Part shown: piece by piece, positions 24,350-35,535 of the stretch | Position numbering within the stretch: the first letter of the stretch is position 1 | Layout of the letters: the number at the start of each line of letters is the position of its first letter | Assembly: GCA_001972305.1 (NCBI GenBank) | Contig: BDDD01001367.1 | Location: forward strand, 1-64,000 | DNA from: Cephalotus follicularis | Lineage: Eukaryota; Streptophyta; Magnoliopsida; Oxalidales; Cephalotaceae | DNA: 64,000 nucleotides | Direction of reading: 5' to 3' | The notes under the pieces: model-generated | Told to the model about the DNA's origin: nothing | Seen by the model: the letters and a program-made list of their open reading frames with translations, nothing else | Databases searched by the model: none | Translations under genes and position numbers: made by a program

Positions 24350-25746
24350 AGGCCTTTCGTAGAGACGCTTTATTCACTTACATGTAGCAAAATTATAGTA
24401 AGTTAATGCTCAATGTGACAAAACGGTTGAAGAGGCTCGCCGATGTACTAGAGATGACTCCTAACTGAAAGAGGTACGCCCTTTCAGAGGTACCAAAATT
24501 AGTACGGGAGTAGATGGTAGACATCTTCATGGAACAAAAGTTCATGGACAGTCTGAGAAGGAACGCCATAAACTGGGCCAGCGATGTACTTGTGAGAGCT
24601 TCACGATGAAGAAACAACTTAAGCTTGGAGTCAGTGAGCTTAATTGGTTAGAGTATCATTTCAATTTTTTTTAAAAGAGTACACACATTTTGTTTTTGAG
24701 CTTATTTGAAATTGCGTTTAATTTACAGGAGGCTCAGGGGGAGGACATGCGGAAGGTGTAATCGGAAGAAGAAGGACAACATTGATCACCTCCTGCCATA
24801 ATGGAGAGGATAGTGAATCATAAATTACAATTAATCTCTTAGTTTTGAAATTGTAAATTTACTATACATGTAAATTAGATAATCGATTATATTTGTATTT
24901 TGTGTAGGAGAAGTTTAGGGCTACTGTCGAATCATCTGGACAAACTATGGAGGTACCTGAGTGTCGGCTGACTCCATTGGGCGTTGTAGCATGGACGGAG
25001 GCTACCGGAGGACTGCATAAGGGCAAGATCCACAGGTTAGGAAACTATATGACCTCCACAAAGATGTTAGCGCAGGCATGCCATCCTCCACCAATTGTTG
25101 TTGATCAGAGCCAAATCCCACCTACTGTTTCATAGGCACCGCCACTTGAACCTGAGGTAGTCTATCTTCACAGTGAGGTCAGAAAGCTTCGAGACCATAT
25201 GAGACAGATGGTGACTCAGATGACCCAAATGACCTCCATTCTCGCATCGCATAAGTGACCGTTTGGATCCACCGAGCACATGCCACGACAACTATCCTCA
25301 CCCTCATATTAGTCTTCTCCACATGATGGCAATTCTTCTTTGTAGTCTCTGTATTTTTTCCTAATTGTAGATGACTTTTTTTTTGTAAACTTATTATTAT
25401 TTCAATAACTTTGATACACGGTTGACTATATTGTTTGGTATGTTTTGTTTTGTTTTTATGAAATATAGCTCATTTTGTACATTTATGCTCTGAGTACAAA
25501 TGGTGATTGAAATATGAAATGTCGTTTTTTGTTTATAGGGAGATTGATATGAAAAAAAATTAACCCATACGGTATTTATAATAAATGGCGACTGCATGCA
25601 ACAAAGAGGGCAAGAATTCCTCGCCAAGCCGTTCCACGCCTTCACCATTGAGATGGCGAGGAAAGCGATGACGACAGCCTAACGTCGTCGTCATTGGTCA
25701 ATGGCGACAATTTTTGTCGTTGTTGTTGGCCTTAATTCTTATAGTG
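24350..25746 (+). mobile_element. CACTA (En/Spm) element remnant, 3' end
   Basis: The right terminus reads ttcttatagtg, that is CACTATAAGAA in reverse, the hallmark of CACTA elements. Subterminal GTCG/CGAC motifs follow inward (25655-25730). Upstream on the plus strand lie pieces like the carboxy-terminal part of plant En/Spm-type transposase proteins: a short frame at 24947-25135 (SQ.PPTVS end, with VVAWTEATGGLHKGKIHRLG) and a coiled stretch just after it. Stops and frame changes interrupt the coding part, and no left terminus was found, so the element is 5'-truncated and dead. The left limit is approximate. Confidence 0.65.
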
Positions 25747-27308
25747 TATATAATAATTTCAATTGTCATAAATTTTATCATATGCACTAAAAAAATAGCT
25801 TGCTCAACGGAATATTTGTATATATCCGATTGACTTAAAATTTGATATATGTATGATCTACATAGATAAAACATCAAACTCAATAATTAGATTTATAATA
25901 TATAAATCGTAAGTTTTATATGAGATAACAAACATATAAACTTGGGTGCTATGTCAAGTACATACTCAAAACCTAGTATATCAATCACACAATCAATTAT
26001 AAATGAGAGTGGTCAAGAAAGAATGATCTTGGAAAATGACCATAACATTTCTCTCTATTAAAATTGAAAGAAAATAAACTGTAAATGCTGCAAGACAAAA
26101 GTATGTAAAACTAGCCGTTCTGCTTTCTAATGGAAACTAACACAGTTTTCGCAATAAAATAGATACCCCTTTTGAGGACATAGACTCTTATTATCTGAGT
26201 CAACATCAAGATGCTAAAATGCGAGTAACATAAAACTTAATGGTATGTTTGTTTAGGGTTATATTTGAAGGGTATCTCATACAGTAGAATATGTGTCTAT
26301 TTACTCTTATTTGGTATGCATTAATCATGAATACCCTATTATCTTCTAACATACGAGAGTCTGATAACTAAATTAGCCATGTTTATCTCACATACACTTA
26401 TATTATGTTAAAATTGTTTTTCAATTTATGGATCGTTTGATACGCTGTAATATTAATGAGGGTATATAAAATTTAAATATATATATAAATATAAATCTAT
26501 TTAGTATATGACTTTACAAAATTATTTGACTATCTAAATTTTTACTACAATATTATTTTTTCAAAAACATTCATACAAAAAATTTTATAAAAAAAATCAA
26601 TTTAGAAGATATCTCAGATATGAACTATCTGAGATACTATTGTAACAAGCAACCCCTTAATAATTATCCATGATTACAGTGTTTTTTAACCAAGCGATGT
26701 AATGTGATACAAAGTTATGTTACAAGAGTATTTCACATACCCTACTATATTGCTAAATAAGGGTAAGTTACAAACTCTTGCAACAAAGATTTCAAAATTA
26801 CATCCATTGTAATGTTCAAAGCCTACGGCTCCAATATCCACTGGATGAAACATAAAAAAATTCCTTCTCCTAGCTATTTATTATTTTCTTAATCCTAATT
26901 GCAAACGAATTGCGTATGGATCACTTTTATTTTATATGTTTATTTGTGACTGAAACTGATAAATAAACTTGGTCCTATTTCTACAGTGATTACATGTGAT
27001 CACTGGTTCAGTGATGAATTAAATTCATTTGGGTTTTGGAGAAGCAACCAAGGGAACCCAAGGCTAGGACAAGCAGAAAGAAGCTACAAACAAACAACAT
27101 GCAAACAATGCAACAAACCAAAAGCACACACCTAACCCCTATATATATTATTTATTACAAAGCCACATAAACTGCTGCCTTTTAGGTACAATTAGAACCT
27201 GCAAAAACATTTAATCTAAGGCCCGACAAATTAATCCACATAGACTCCATTTCTGACCGATGAATGGCTCCGTAACTCATTACATTTAATCCTCCCCTGT
27301 AATAAATA
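25747..27308. other. AT-rich intergenic spacer
   Basis: No gene was recognised. The stretch around 26240-26780 has MITE-like wording (repeated ggtat and gtttgtttag motifs) but no matching ends could be paired. Confidence 0.5.
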
Positions 27309-27730
27309 AATATGATATTAATTATAAATGATCTGATATTAAAAATATATTATAAATAAATTATTAATACATTATTGATGTTTTTTTAAATATCATTAAT
27401 AATATTTTAATTTTTAATAAAATAATCACCAATATTACATTAACAACACGTTTATAATATATTTATGATATCACTCATTTGTAGTTAATAATGTTACACT
27501 TTTAGAGGTCGTTAATACTGTTATGTTAGTATTATGATTAATGTTATTAATCATAAGTGAATTTGCATTACAATTGAGTTATTAAAATATTATTTATGTT
27601 TTTTTAAATATCATTAATGATATTTTGACTTTTAAAAAATAATCACCAATGATATTTTGACAACTCGTTTTTTTTTTCTGATATATTTGTTATACCACTT
27701 TACTTGTGATTAATAATATTACTATAACGT
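27309..27730. repeat. AT-rich dispersed repeat, two tandem-like copies
   Basis: A stretch with ttttttaaatatcattaat and aataatcaccaat occurs at about 27375-27440 and again at about 27600-27660. A third, related copy lies at 57776-57970, including the shared upstream attaattataaatgat. The origin is unknown; it could be a degenerate MITE. Confidence 0.55.
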
Positions 27731-27842
27731 CATACAATGGTTATCAAAAACTTATGGACTATTTGAAGCTTGCGTTTTTGGAAAAATAACTGTTCACTTT
27801 AGATATTTTTTGTGAAAAATCTTTTTGATTAGTTTTTGACTC

Positions 27843-28317
27843 TGTTGATACAGAAATCAACTTCACAACAGTTCTCCACGTGTGGAGGTTTGATTTGTTG
27901 AGAAAAGCGTTGGATGGTCCGAAGAAAGTACTGGGTCTTGGTTCTCTGATCTTCCCTGCACACAAGAAGCAAACTACCGAAAGTCCAGGAGGCTTTCCTC
28001 CGGGGGACGCTCCGATGCTTAAGTCAGTAGTTGACAGAGAAGATGATAAGTGTATATGATGAATTGGCTGAACCCCCAATAGTCTTTCTTGGAAGTATTT
28101 ATAGGCTTACCTGCCGTAACTGTCTCTGAACTGCTAACATCATAGAGGAGGTTATTGGTCCCTTGGATTGAGCAGAAATTCTCGCCCATTTCCTTATTTT
28201 TGAATGGAGGAGTTATCTCCCCATTATTACCACGATCTTAGGCGATTTGCCCATGTGTCTATCACTCCAAGTGACACGTGTCAATGCTAGAATTTGTATA
28301 AGAATTTTCCCATATCA
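27843..28317 (-). repeat. 3' LTR of Tat copy 3
   Basis: A 475-bp LTR paired with 31643-32119. It shares tgttgatacagaaatc with the LTR start of Tat copy 1. Confidence 0.88.
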
Positions 28318-28329
28318 GATGCCCTTCTG

Positions 28330-28950
28330 GTCTTTCTTCTCTGGACTTTGAAGAGGAGAATGAGCATTTATGAGGTGGTCTTGCTTGAGCATGTCTTTGC
28401 TACTCAATTGAGCCTGTTTTGGCCCAGTTTTGATTTTACGAGGGAAGACAACTGTGACTCTTGCCTACGTTCTCTTCGTTTCCCGCTCTCTCTTCATGAG
28501 TTTCTAGATGACTAGAGTCAAGCAGATTTGCAGACTAGCTACTCATGAGGAAAGACACTTTGGCTGGGGCCGTAGAAGACTTCAAGGCTTCGGTCGAGTT
28601 TTAAGGTGGCTGCTTTTCATACTGAGGTTCCTCTTACTCCTATCAATTGTGAGTTAGCGGGAGACTTCCACTTTCTTCCTGAAGGAATAGAGGCCGAGGA
28701 TGAGAGAGTTCGCCTTGCCCTGATGGAGAATATAGGGCAGAGCTCCCAGATCTGACTGTCCCGTCCTCTGCGGGTGATTTTGAAGAGCTTCCTTCCTCTG
28801 TTCCTGATAGATACCCCTTCCTTTGAGCCTGCTTCAGAAACTGTTGTTGCTCCTCTGCCAGAGGATGTTAATGACCATGCTCCTCTTTAGCTTATGCATT
28901 TTTCTTTTGTTTGCATTGTACCTTTGTATCTTCGTAATTCTCACTCTGGC
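28330..28950 (+). pseudogene. Remains of the antisense passenger gene (copy 3)
   Basis: Plus-strand stretches here still resemble the last block of the passenger gene at 2214-4512, notably the piece near 28655-28730 reading FHFLPEGIEAEDERVR, against FDFYPEGIDEVEDRVH in copy 1. A poly(A)-like aataaa lies near 28958-28963. The remnant is short and broken, but its place and strand are the same as in the other two elements. Confidence 0.6.
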
Positions 28951-29217
28951 AATGCAATAAAACATAGTTTTTTTGTTTCATTTAGTGGACATCTTTCGTA
29001 CTGGCCTGATATTTTTCAGACTAGGTTGCCTTGTATCAAAGCTCTCAACCAACGAGACTTGTCTTGATCTTTGTGAGTTCTTATGTGTTCGTTTATCAAG
29101 ATTTGTTTTAGATCTGGTCTGACAAGTTCCTTGGGTTTGCAGACCATCATTTGTTCTGTAGCTAAGCCTTCGTTTTATGACTCTTTTAGGCATTTTGGGC
29201 TCAGAGAGTTGAGTTCC

Positions 29218-30240
29218 TGTATTAAGGCCCTGCTCTGAGATATTTAACTGCTATTCGGCTGGGAGTCTTTGAATAAGCTTGTATTAAAGCTTTTTCAGAC
29301 TTGAAGAGCTATGGTCTTGTATCAAAGGCCTAATTTGATTGTTCCATTAGGAGTATTTGAATAAGCTTGTATTAAAGCTTTGAAAGAGTCTGCTTTAGAC
29401 TTGGAGAGCTATGGTCATGTATCAATGGTCTGCTCTGACTGCTCCATTAATTGCTCTTCAGTTGGAAAGCTTTGAATAAACTTGTATTAAAGCTTTAAAA
29501 GAGTCTGCTTCAGACTTGGAGAGCTATGGTCCTGTATCAAGGGCATACTCTGACTGCTCCCTTAATTGCTCTTCGGCTGGGAGGTTTTGAATAAGTTTGT
29601 ATTAAAGCTTTAAAAGAGTCTGTTTCAGACTTGGAGAGCTATGGACCTGTATCAAGGGCCTGCTCTGACTGCTCTCTTGGGAGTCTTGAATAAGCTTGTA
29701 TTAAAGCTTGGAGAGCCATGGTCCTGTATCAATGGCCTGCTCTGACTGCTCCCTTGAGAGTCTTTGAATAAACTTGTATTAAAGTTTCTTCATACTTGAA
29801 AAGCTATGGTCCTGTATCAAGGGCCTGCTCTGATTGCTCCATTGGGAGTCTTTGAATAAGCTTGTATTAAAGCTTTGAGAGCTATGGTCCTGTATCAAGG
29901 ACCTGCTCTAACTGCTCCCTTGGAAGTCTTTGAATAAACTTGTATTAAAGCTTGGACAACTATGGTCCTGTATCAAGGGCTTGTTCTGATTGCTCCCTTG
30001 AGAGTTTTTGAATAAGCTTGTATTAAAACTTAGAGAGCTATGGTCTTGTATCAAGGGTCTGCTTTGACTGCTCCCTTGGGAGTTTTTGAATAAGCTTTTA
30101 TTAAAGTTTGGAGAGTTATTATCCTATATCAAGGGCCTGCTCTGATTGCTACCTTGAGAGTTTTTGAATAAACTTGTATTAAAGCTTAGAGAGCTATGGT
30201 CCTGTATCAAGGTCCTGCTCTGACTGCTTCATTGGGAGTC
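29218..30240. repeat. Tandem array, 11 units of 77-116 bp
   Basis: The landmark gagctatggtcctgtatcaa recurs at about 29305, 29405, 29521, 29635, 29712, 29802, 29881, 29958, 30037, 30115 and 30192. Spacings are 100-116 bp in the left units and settle to 77-79 bp in the right units. The longer units contain an extra piece with gagtctgcttcagacttgg. The array lies between the passenger-gene remains and the gag remnant, where Tat and Ogre elements are known to carry variable tandem repeats. Confidence 0.9.
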
Positions 30241-30412
30241 TTTTATTGTGGGAACTGTTGAAGGCTGTTCAGAGGTTTAAGGACGTGAATATTGAACCTC
30301 TTGCTCTGACTACTCCCTTGGGAGTCTTTTATTGTGGGAACTATTGAAGATTGTTCAGAGGTTTAAGGAAGTGAACATTGAACCTCTTGCTCTGACTGCT
30401 CCCTTCAGAGTC
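30234..30412. repeat. Two-copy tandem repeat of about 87 bp
   Basis: A different unit (ttttattgtgggaact, then gttcagaggtttaagga and gaacctcttgctctgact) occurs twice, directly after the 77-bp array. A related single copy lies at about 5827-5885 in Tat copy 1. Confidence 0.8.
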
Positions 30413-30887
30413 TTTTATCTTCTGCCTGGTCGGGGACCGCGTTGGATCTAAACTGAGTTTGTGAAGCATTATCTCAGGGTTGATCCCCGGGACCTCTTTT
30501 GCAGACCATGCGAATACATATTTATTATTTTTGAGGAACGTAATCAGTTCCTCTTTCTCTACCTCTCTCAGCTGGGAACCAATCTAGAAAACCTTGTCTG
30601 AATTGCCTTATTTTAAAGGCACTCGCACCACATCCTCTGCTCTCAGAGATGTATCAATCTCCGACCGCCTTGGAGGGCGCCATGTTGAATTGAGTCAAGA
30701 AGTCTCTGAGGGATTCATTTTTTCCTTACACCACATTGATCAGATGATTGGAGTTCTTTTTCTGTGTGGTGCTATTAAGGAATTTCGTGACGAACATCTC
30801 ATTGAATTGCTCAAAATTTGCCACTGACTTAGGGGGCAATGTGGAGTACCACGTCTGAGTCGTACCCGTTAAAGTCACCAGAAGTCC

Positions 30888-31599
30888 TCAGCAAAGGACT
30901 GCGTCTGAAGCTTGGTGTACCTGCATGATCTGGATGTAATACCTCACATGCTGTATCGGGTCAGAGGACCCGTCATATTCTCTAAATGTTGAGAGTCTGA
31001 ACCCTCTCGGTATAGGCTCCCTCAGTATCTCTGAAGCGAAGGGAGTGCAATTTATGTTCCGCACCTCTGATAGGTATCCCTTCGTCTGCTCAGCTCCTCT
31101 GAGCCTTTTCTCCATCTCTGAAAACTTCCTATTCATAGTCTGCTCGAGATCTTCTTGGTCCCTAGACTTGCTAGAGACCTACGATGACCCTGTGCTTGGT
31201 CTGACCGAGTAGTTTGACCTGCTCCTCGGCCCTGATTCAGGGCTCCCCTTCGTCTACGGAGTAGTCTTCCTCCATTGGATATTGCTCTGGTAAGTCCTGT
31301 TGGGGATCATAATTATAATCTCTTGTACTGGATGACTGTGTTCTCATAGATGTATCAATCTCTGTCCCCCTTGGAGGGCGTCTGCCCCCCATTTACGGGT
31401 TTCGAATGGCCTATTGGTGAACTAAAGGCTGTGATTGTTCTAGGTCTGGTTGGCTTGGTCCAGCCTGATTATGGCTGGCCAAATTGCTTGCCAGCAAAGT
31501 AGTGAGCCTCCCCATCTCTTGGAGGAGTTGGTTGAATTGCTCACTGGTGAGAGGAGCTTGACCAGGAGCGGCCACATGGTTGGTTTTCTTCGGAAGCAT
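30888..31599 (-). pseudogene. gag remnant of Tat copy 3
   Basis: Two minus-strand frames resemble gag of Tat copy 1. One gives the start (MLPKKTNHVA, then EQFNQLLQEMGRLTTLLASN). The other gives the conserved block REYDGSSDPIQHVRYYIQ, matching DKYDGSTDPIQHVRSYIQ. It is a broken fossil. Confidence 0.75.
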
Positions 31600-31624
31600 T
31601 GTTGAAACAAATCACGTCACGTTT

Positions 31625-31642
31625 CCCACAGACGGCGTCAAC
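31625..31642 (-). other. Primer binding site of Tat copy 3
   Basis: The minus strand reads gttgacgccgtctgtggg next to the 5' LTR, one base different from the site at 10462-10479. Confidence 0.75.
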
Positions 31643-32119
31643 TGTTGATTCAAAAATCAACTTCACAACAATTCTCCATGTGTAGAGGTTTGATTTGTTG
31701 GAAAAAACGTTGGATGGTCCGAAGATAGTACTGGGTCTTGGTTTTCTGGTCTTTCCTGCACACAAGAAGCAAACTATCGAAAGTCCATGAGGTTTTACTC
31801 CCAGTGACACTCCGATGCTTAAGTCAGTTCATAGCAGAGAAGATAATAAGTGTATGGCCAATTGTTCGACCCTTCCCCCCCATAGTATTTCTTGGGGGTA
31901 TTTATAGCATTACCTATCGTAACTGTCTCTGAACTATAATATCATGGAGGAGGTTATTGGTCCCTTGGATTGAGTCGGAATTCTTGGCCATTTCCTTATT
32001 TTTGAATGGAGGAGTTATCTCTCCATTATCACCATGATCTTGGGTGATTTGTCCATGTGTCTATGGCTCCATATGACACATGTCAGTGCCAGAATTTGTA
32101 TAAGAATTTTCCCATATCA
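31643..32119 (-). repeat. 5' LTR of Tat copy 3
   Basis: A 477-bp LTR paired with 27843-28317. It ends cccatatca and is followed by tactc. Confidence 0.88.
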
Positions 32120-32260
32120 TACTCGAAAACAGTAAATATTTTTGGACGGTCAATAATGTAAATTACTTTTTTCAAACCAAATTTACCATAAAGCATATTT
32201 GATGTTCCAAGTTTTCTTTTATAACTTTTTTCAAACCAATTTTACCATAAATCATATTTG

Positions 32261-32562
32261 GGTAGCGTTTGGTAATGCGTTTGCAATATCAAAATAACTT
32301 TTCGGTCTCAATTTTATTACAATTAGTGTTTGGTAAAACTTTAGTAAAAGTACTTTTAACAAAAGTAATTTTATTTTTAAAATGAACCAAAGCACTTTTC
32401 AAACTAGTCAAGTGATGTCAATTCTAACAGTGTTTTTATCAATAACATGTTTTAACAATTATTATAATTTCATGTCCATTTCAGTCATTTCAAATGTCTA
32501 CAGCAGTTTTAAAAATATATTTACCAAACACATATTCACACAGTATTATCAAGCGTAGTCTT
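32261..32562. mobile_element. MITE of about 300 bp
   Basis: The host sequence upstream (32166-32220) is tandemly duplicated, and the second copy is interrupted by exactly this stretch: it stops at catatttg (32260) and resumes at atgttctaagtttt (32563). The inserted block has imperfect inverted ends, ggtagcgtttggtaatgcg and, in reverse, agactacgcttgataatac. The superfamily (hAT or PIF) cannot be settled; no clear target duplication was found. Confidence 0.55.
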
Positions 32563-33272
32563 AATGTTCTAAGTTTTATTTTATATTTTTATTTGAGGTA
32601 TTAAATAAAAAATATAAGGGTTATTCTCTTTTCTTTTTTTTTTTGGAAAGAATATAAGGGTTATTCAAGGGAGGAAAAAACACTTTAAAAGCTCACAACT
32701 TCAAATTGGAGCTTTCAACTTTTGATATTTTTTGTATCAGCTTTTACCTTAAAAGTTGAAACCTAAATTACCGAAACACTTTACACTCTTCCTTCAGCTA
32801 TTTTGAGCTCAAAAGTTGAGCCGAAAAACTGTGCTTAATCTATATTGTTAAAACTCAAATAAAAGGGACAATAAATTGATTAATAAATATTTTGTAAATG
32901 CCAAAAACAATGTTTAATTATTTTCTTCCACTAGTTTTGAAGTATAAACTAGAAAGCGTTAAACACAATCAATGATATTAGATTATATGAACAGTATATG
33001 TTATCATATTTTTATCTATTTAATGTTTATATCTACGTAAAATATGAAATATGTCTACATAAAAATTTCTCAATCTTACTTCTTAAGACACGTATACCCC
33101 ACGGTTCCAGCCAATAGGACCACAATCCAGATTTGGGCAAAAGTCCCGTGAAACACATTAAAGCTCACTCATCTCAAACTCCCCTCTATTCCCGTGAACT
33201 CATAACTAGATTCTTTTTCCATCTTTACCTCATTCAACAACCTGACCCATCCCATTAACTCCTCCTTAGCCC
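32563..33272. other. Upstream region of TMM
   Basis: AT-rich sequence that must hold the proximal promoter of TMM. No coding frame or repeat was recognised. It sits between a MITE and the TATA box. Confidence 0.5.
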
Positions 33273-33280
33273 TATATAAA
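33273..33280 (+). promoter_or_regulatory. TATA box of TMM
   Basis: tatataaa lies 52 bp upstream of the TMM start codon, within cctatataaagccc. The distance implies a short 5' leader (acaacagtacttcaatc and a CT-rich stretch). Confidence 0.7.
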
Positions 33281-33331
33281 GCCCAAGCCTACAACAGTAC
33301 TTCAATCATTCTCCACTCCCTCACTCTCAAG

Positions 33332-34786
33332 ATGGCACCCTATTTCTCACTACTAAAAACAATACTTATGTTAATGTGTTTTTGGCAACTTGCTAGCCCA
33401 TTTACTGTCATAATGTCCGATTCTGGTGCACCCTCAACCCTCGTTGAAGGGCCTCAAAACGGGTTTTCGATGAACAAATATGGAGCCCGAACCGAAGCTC
33501 GTGAGCAAGAAGCGGTCTACGACATTATGCGGGCGACAGGTAATGATTGGGCCACCGACATTCCTGACGTTTGTCGTGGCCGGTGGCACGGCATTGAGTG
33601 CATGCCTGACAAGGACAACATCTACCACATTGTTGGATTATCATTCGGGGCATTATCGGATGACACGGCATTCCCAACTTGTGATCCTGTTAGGTCCTAT
33701 ATTTCACAGTCCATCACTAAGCTTCCATACCTTAGGACTTTATTTTTCTATCGTTGTTTTAGTTACAACCCTCAACCAATCCCAGCCTTTTTGGGCCAGT
33801 TGGGCCCAACATTACAAACATTAGTACTTAGGGAAAATGGGCATGTGGGTCCCATCCCTAGTGAACTAGGCAATCTCACGCATTTACGGGTTCTTGATCT
33901 TCACAAGAATAATCTCAATAGTTCAATTCCTGTTTCTTTGGGCTGGATCACCGGTCTAAGGTCGTTAGACTTGAGTGGTAACAAACTAACCGGTACTATA
34001 CCCGGTTTAACTTTCCCCGTTTTGAATGTTTTAGACCTAAGCAAAAATCTTTTAACAGGTGCAATGCCATCTAGTCTTGGTACGTGCCATTCTCTAATCA
34101 AAATTGATTTTAGCCATAATCGTCTCACCGGACAAATACCCAACTCAATTGATGGTCTAACGCAGCTTATTCTCATGGATTTAAGTTTTAATCGACTCCT
34201 TGGTCCACTTCCAATATCACTAAAAAGCTTAAGTTCTCTTCAAGCCTTAATTCTCCAAGATAATCCAATGGGGTCTACAAGAATTACCAACGAGGTATTT
34301 GATGGAATGAAAGGAATAATGATCTTAATTTTATCAAATATGGACTTGCATGGTCCGATACCTGAGTCAATAGGTCAATTACCTAACCTTCGGACCGTAT
34401 ATCTTGACAGGAACCGGTTCAATGGTTCAGTTCCTACAAATTTTAGGGACTTGAAAAATCTTGGTGAATTAAGGCTTAACGACAATCAATTGACAGGCCC
34501 AGTTCCATTTGGGAGAGAAATGGTTTGGAGGATGAGTAGGAAGCTTAGGCTTTACAACAATTCTGGACTTTGTTATGATGCAAATAGTGGTTTTGAAGAT
34601 CGTTTTGATTCAGGTATTGGGTTATGTGACACACATACATTGGGTTCATCAAGGACAGTGCAGCATTTGTCTAGTACTAGTGTAAGGACAATAAATGTCT
34701 CAACTGGTGCCACTCACAAAGCTTCAGTTCTTGTTAGGTTGTTTCAACTAACACCATTTCTTGTATTCACTTTATTTTCATTGTAA
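33332..34786 (+). CDS. TMM: Receptor-like protein TOO MANY MOUTHS
   Basis: The 484-residue, single-exon protein matches what is known of TMM (Arabidopsis At1g80080, about 496 residues) closely and over its whole length. TMM is a plasma-membrane receptor-like protein without a kinase. It works with ERECTA-family kinases to read EPF and STOMAGEN peptides and space stomata. Seen here are a signal peptide (residues 1-25), the diagnostic cap EQEAVYDIMRATGNDWATDI and VCRGRWHGIEC (C81, C90), the block GALSDDTAFPTCDP, about ten leucine-rich repeats (135-393; SLDLSGNKLTGTIPG, RLNDNQLTGPVPF), a C-terminal cap (C414, C432) and a hydrophobic tail (466-484) with no cytoplasmic domain. ATG 33332 gives the full signal peptide. 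It looks intact. Transposons lie about 0.8 kb upstream (MITE) and 0.65 kb downstream (copia). Confidence 0.95.
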   Translation: MAPYFSLLKTILMLMCFWQLASPFTVIMSDSGAPSTLVEGPQNGFSMNKYGARTEAREQEAVYDIMRATGNDWATDIPDVCRGRWHGIECMPDKDNIYHIVGLSFGALSDDTAFPTCDPVRSYISQSITKLPYLRTLFFYRCFSYNPQPIPAFLGQLGPTLQTLVLRENGHVGPIPSELGNLTHLRVLDLHKNNLNSSIPVSLGWITGLRSLDLSGNKLTGTIPGLTFPVLNVLDLSKNLLTGAMPSSLGTCHSLIKIDFSHNRLTGQIPNSIDGLTQLILMDLSFNRLLGPLPISLKSLSSLQALILQDNPMGSTRITNEVFDGMKGIMILILSNMDLHGPIPESIGQLPNLRTVYLDRNRFNGSVPTNFRDLKNLGELRLNDNQLTGPVPFGREMVWRMSRKLRLYNNSGLCYDANSGFEDRFDSGIGLCDTHTLGSSRTVQHLSSTSVRTINVSTGATHKASVLVRLFQLTPFLVFTLFSL

Positions 34787-35432
34787 ATTACATAGGGAAT
34801 GGTACAAGGCATGTGATGTACTGTGATAGTAGTATTTTTCATTGTTTCATAAATAAGTTTTGTTTTATTAGAGGATAGCTACAACATCTTCACCTGTATA
34901 TCTCACATTGTGGGGGTTTTCTGGTTAAAGTTTGCCATGCACTTCAAACATTAAAACAAATTAACATTGAGCTACATATAGAGTGAACATATATGCCATT
35001 TGGGCTCATCTTAATTAGGTGCTAGGATGGGTTAGCATCATTCCTCAAACTTTACCAGAGAACGGTCAAAACATGAACACCGAGAGAAATTAGTACATGA
35101 GATTCTCCAATTGAATAAGATTCATAGTGTGCAAAACCTATTGATGTGAAATTTAAGCTGCAGCATTTGACTATATATCGAAAAGTCTTTGAGAGAAACT
35201 ATCCATTGAATAATTCGGATATTAGCTTATTGTTTACAACCTCCTATATATTCTCTTGAACATATGTGCAATGTCTAGCAAATTAATATGTTATAAAATC
35301 AATTCCGCACTCATTGACATTTACGGTCTTAGCTTATCATATTGTGAGCACTATTGATTTTTCCATAGTTAGGTGGTATCACAGCCAAATTACACAACTT
35401 TAGTGAGAAATCATATACTGTATTAAATTTAT
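34787..35432. other. Downstream region of TMM
   Basis: The 3' untranslated region and spacer up to the copia LTR. No second gene was seen. Confidence 0.55.
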
Positions 35433-35535
35433 TGTATAATAATATAATAATAAATAGTGAATTGCTATTCCAACAACCAAACACTATTCCAACAACCTCA
35501 TAAACTCGTATAAATAGGAATGTAATGTTAAGAAT
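35433..35535 (+). repeat. Copia left LTR, first part
   Basis: It starts tgtataataatataataata and matches 51592-51715. It ends with AGAAT at the Tat junction. Confidence 0.85.

Larger units (their letters stand above)
27843..32119 (-). mobile_element. Tat-related gypsy element (copy 3), shortened
   Basis: LTRs of 475 and 477 bp (27843-28317 and 31643-32119) start tgttgat and end cccatatca. They are flanked by gactc and tactc, a 5-bp duplication with one change. Inside, from the right, lie a primer binding site, gag remnants, two tandem arrays, remains of the antisense passenger gene and a polypurine tract. The LTR start, primer site and polypurine tract resemble those of the Tat element at 701-11379, so this is a sister family. 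The LTRs differ by roughly 12% by eye, suggesting about 4-5 million years. The element is much reduced and broken many times. Confidence 0.85.

Noticed and set aside
24622-24652. tRNA-like box A (gagcttaattggttagagt)
   Set aside because: No box B or cloverleaf follows at a suitable distance. It lies in the CACTA relic.
26230-26780. Possible MITE with gtttgtttag wording
   Set aside because: No pair of inverted ends or target duplication could be matched.
29218-30240. CRISPR-like array
   Set aside because: Units are contiguous, variable in length and lack unique spacers. It is a tandem repeat inside a retrotransposon of a eukaryote.
34787-35432. A kinase domain following TMM
   Set aside because: None is present. 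TMM is a receptor-like protein and normally ends after a hydrophobic tail, so its absence is not a truncation.
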